Below are positions 6,045 through 7,596 of a DNA stretch of 7,596 nt, piece by piece (position 1 is the first letter of the stretch; each line of letters opens with the position of its first letter). The notes under the pieces were generated by a model. The model had not been told where the DNA came from, did not search any database, and saw only the letters and a program-made list of their open reading frames with translations. Origin of the DNA: Oscillospiraceae bacterium (GTDB lineage Bacteria > Bacillota > Clostridia > Oscillospirales > Oscillospiraceae). The stretch covers positions 1 through 7,596 of the forward strand of contig JAEFAK010000080.1 in assembly GCA_016287555.1 (NCBI GenBank), written 5' to 3'. The translations under genes were made by a program, and so were the position numbers.

Positions 6045-6068
6045 CGCGGGCCCGCGAGCGGACTCGCG
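6045..6068 (+). other. GC palindrome and overlapping hairpin in the 5' leader
   Basis: CGCGGGCCCGCG (6045-6056) is a perfect 12-base palindrome. CGCGAG (6053-6058) can instead pair with CTCGCG (6063-6068) across a CGGA loop. The two pairings share bases, so they exclude each other. No known riboswitch is recognised. The structure ends 16 bases before the ribosome binding site. Confidence 0.4.
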
Positions 6069-6083
6069 TTGCATTTCGGCATC

Positions 6084-6090
6084 GGGAGGG
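6084..6090 (+). promoter_or_regulatory. ribosome binding site supporting a TTG start
   Basis: GGGAGGG contains GGAGG (6085-6089), 8 bases before the TTG at 6098. The first downstream in-frame ATG (6155-6157) lies at residue 20 and has no comparable site. Confidence 0.75.
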
Positions 6091-6097
6091 ATTTTTC

Positions 6098-6535
6098 TTG
6101 GACAGATCGCTCGGCGTCATAGAGAGATTCAAGGATCCTGACGTCCTCGCGGGCATGAGCCTCGGCGAAAAGCTCGGCGGCTCGCTGATAATCATGGTGC
6201 TCGGCATCCTGACCTGCATCGTCGTCCTTACGCTCATCATGATAGTCATAAAGATCATGCACAAGCTCATGGAAGGCTCCGCGGCGAGAGCCGCCGGGCG
6301 CAGCGTGCTGCTCGTGACGAGCCCCGTTGCCGGGAGCGTCGTCTCCGTCGCCGCCGCGGTGGGGAAGAACGCCTCCAAGGGCGACCTTCTCGCGACGGTC
6401 GCCGGCCCGCAGGGCGAGAGCGGCGTCTGCGCCGCCGAAACCGGCAGGGTGACGGAGATAAAGGTCAAGGCGGGCGACTCCGTAAACGTCGGAGACGTGC
6501 TTGCCGTCCTCGAAAAGAAGGAGGCGGCGAAATGA
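6098..6535 (+). CDS. OadG-like gamma subunit fused to a biotinyl-type domain lacking the biotin lysine
   Basis: The TTG-initiated, 145-residue protein has two parts. Residues 20-57 resemble the gamma subunit of sodium-pumping decarboxylases: MSLGEKLGGSL leads into one membrane helix of about 25 residues (29-53), ending in KIMHKLM. Residues 70-142 have the biotinyl/lipoyl fold pattern: VTSPVAGSVVSV (73-84), VGKNASKGDLLA (88-99), ETGRVTEIKVKAGDSVNVGDVLAVLE (114-139, quoted by position and key turns). Where carriers have AMKM, this protein has GPQG, with Q105 (CAG, 6410-6412) at the lysine position and no length change. It probably anchors the complex at the membrane; as read it cannot carry biotin at the usual residue. 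Its stop overlaps the beta-subunit start by 4 bases. I see no frameshift and no AMKM in other frames. The family call is firm; carrier function is doubtful. Confidence 0.85.
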   Translation: MDRSLGVIERFKDPDVLAGMSLGEKLGGSLIIMVLGILTCIVVLTLIMIVIKIMHKLMEGSAARAAGRSVLLVTSPVAGSVVSVAAAVGKNASKGDLLATVAGPQGESGVCAAETGRVTEIKVKAGDSVNVGDVLAVLEKKEAAK

Positions 6536-7596
6536 TAGACGCGATAGTGCGCTTTGCGCAGAGCACCGGCATCGCCATGTTCGACTGGCGCAACCTCATC
6601 ATGATAATCGTCGCCTGCGTGCTGCTTTATCTTGCGATAGTCAAGGGCTTCGAGCCGCTGCTGCTCATCCCCATAGCCATGGGCATGCTGCTTTCCAACC
6701 TCTTCGGCTCGGCCGTCTTCAACGAGGAAGAGGGCACCGGCCTTCTCTATTATTTCTATAAGCTCAACAAGTGGGGCATACTGCCTCCGCTGATATTCAT
6801 GGGCATAGGCGCCATGACGGACTTCGGCCCCCTGATAGCCAATCCGAAGTCCCTGCTTCTCGGCGCGTCGGCCCAGCTCGGCATTTTCGTGACGTTCATC
6901 GGCGCGATACTCCTCGGCTTCACGGCGCAGGAGGCGGGCTCCATAGGCATCATCGGTGGCGCCGACGGCCCGACGGCCATCCTCGTCACGACGCTGCTGG
7001 CTCCCCACAGGCTGGGCCCCGTCGCCATAGCGGCCTATTCTTATATGGCGCTCGTTCCCGTCATCCAGCCGCCCATAATGAAGCTGCTGACGACCAAGCA
7101 GGAGCGCGCGATCAAAATGAAGCAGCTCCGCCCGGTCAGCAAGAAGGAAAAGATACTCTTCCCGATAGTCTGCACCATCATCGTCGCGCTCATCGTTCCA
7201 GACGCCATCCCTCTCGTCGGCATGCTCATGCTCGGCAACCTGTTCAAGGAGAGCGGCCTGACGGCCCGTCTTTCCGATACGGCGTCCAACGCGCTGTGCA
7301 ATATCGTGACGATACTGCTCGGCCTCTCGGTCGGCGCCTCCGCCGTCGCGGACAAGTTCCTTCAGCTCGAGACGCTGCTCATCATCGTGCTCGGCGTCGT
7401 TGCCTTCTCCTTCGGAACGGCCGGCGGCGTCCTGCTCGCCAAGTTCATGAATCTCTTCCTCAAGGAAAAGATCAATCCCCTCATCGGCTCCGCCGGCGTA
7501 TCCGCCGTCCCCATGGCCGCCCGCGTATCGCAGAAGGTAGGACAGAAGGAGGGCCCGTCCAACTTCCTGCTCATGCACGCCATGGGCCCGAACGTC
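6532..7596 (+). CDS. oadB: sodium-pumping decarboxylase beta subunit, OadB/GcdB/MmdB family (3' end outside window)
   Basis: The frame stays open to the window edge, giving 355 residues; the family usually needs roughly 15-50 more. This polytopic inner-membrane protein decarboxylates the carboxybiotin carrier and exports sodium ions. Seen here: the opening hydrophobic helices (residues 21-60), IIGGADGPTAI (140-150) with D145, the conserved ion- and proton-path aspartate of the family, GNLFKESGLTARLSD (235-249), and INPLIGSAGVSAVPMAARVSQKVG (314-337 by position) followed by FLLMHAMGPNV at the edge. The ATG overlaps the previous stop (ATGA), with AAGGAGG at 6518-6524 seven bases upstream. Oxaloacetate, methylmalonyl-CoA and glutaconyl-CoA decarboxylases share this subunit, so the substrate cannot be chosen from it. 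The catalytic carboxyltransferase subunit is not in the window. Confidence 0.95.
   Translation, partial: MIDAIVRFAQSTGIAMFDWRNLIMIIVACVLLYLAIVKGFEPLLLIPIAMGMLLSNLFGSAVFNEEEGTGLLYYFYKLNKWGILPPLIFMGIGAMTDFGPLIANPKSLLLGASAQLGIFVTFIGAILLGFTAQEAGSIGIIGGADGPTAILVTTLLAPHRLGPVAIAAYSYMALVPVIQPPIMKLLTTKQERAIKMKQLRPVSKKEKILFPIVCTIIVALIVPDAIPLVGMLMLGNLFKESGLTARLSDTASNALCNIVTILLGLSVGASAVADKFLQLETLLIIVLGVVAFSFGTAGGVLLAKFMNLFLKEKINPLIGSAGVSAVPMAARVSQKVGQKEGPSNFLLMHAMGPNV

Noticed and set aside
5809..6141. 110-residue open frame on the + strand across the pepV terminator and the decarboxylase promoter
   Set aside because: It runs through a strong terminator and a promoter, has no ribosome binding site and overlaps two confident genes out of frame.
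5950..7578. 542-residue open frame on the - strand opposite the decarboxylase operon
   Set aside because: It is rich in Asp, Glu, His and Arg, as expected for the reverse of membrane-helix codons in GC-rich DNA, and it crosses the promoter and both real genes.

Overview
This GC-rich window reads as a stretch of chromosome from an anaerobic bacterium, most likely a Clostridia-type Firmicute. That placement is inference. It rests on a Clostridia-type 137-residue P-loop protein, a DUF6514-like small protein, a PepV/Sapep-type dipeptidase, a two-domain XdhC-family protein and a sodium-pumping decarboxylase membrane module occurring together, with strong GGAGG-type ribosome binding sites. Isoleucine codon use is unusual for such GC-rich DNA: AUA is common and AUU nearly absent. 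All genes are on the + strand. I see no mobile element, CRISPR array, tRNA or rRNA.

Layout. Positions 2-181 hold the C-terminal tail of a D-Ala-D-Ala carboxypeptidase-like protein. A complete glucose-6-phosphate isomerase gene (236-1489) follows. A good promoter (1506-1534) drives a 137-residue P-loop protein of unknown role (1575-1988), which ends at a GC-rich hairpin (2003-2024). Immediately after the hairpin comes a three-gene block joined by 4-base ATGA overlaps: a THEP1-like nucleoside triphosphatase (2039-2545), an XdhC-family maturation factor (2542-3543) and a HIRAN-domain protein (3540-4112). A second promoter (4168-4197) serves a 67-residue DUF6514-like protein (4247-4450) and an M20 dipeptidase (4473-5876), closed by a textbook terminator (5892-5927). 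A third promoter (5986-6014) starts a sodium-pump decarboxylase operon. Its first gene starts with TTG and encodes an OadG-like membrane helix fused to a biotinyl-type domain (6098-6535). Its second gene encodes the OadB-type beta subunit (6532 to the window end).

How the genes work together. Pgi is central sugar metabolism. The XdhC block probably serves maturation of a molybdenum hydroxylase encoded elsewhere, with a DNA-binding-type HIRAN protein as an unexplained partner. The dipeptidase fits peptide catabolism, and the decarboxylase module would couple a decarboxylation to sodium export. The most surprising observation is that the biotinyl-type domain fused to the gamma-like subunit lacks the acceptor lysine: the position of the MKM motif reads PQG.
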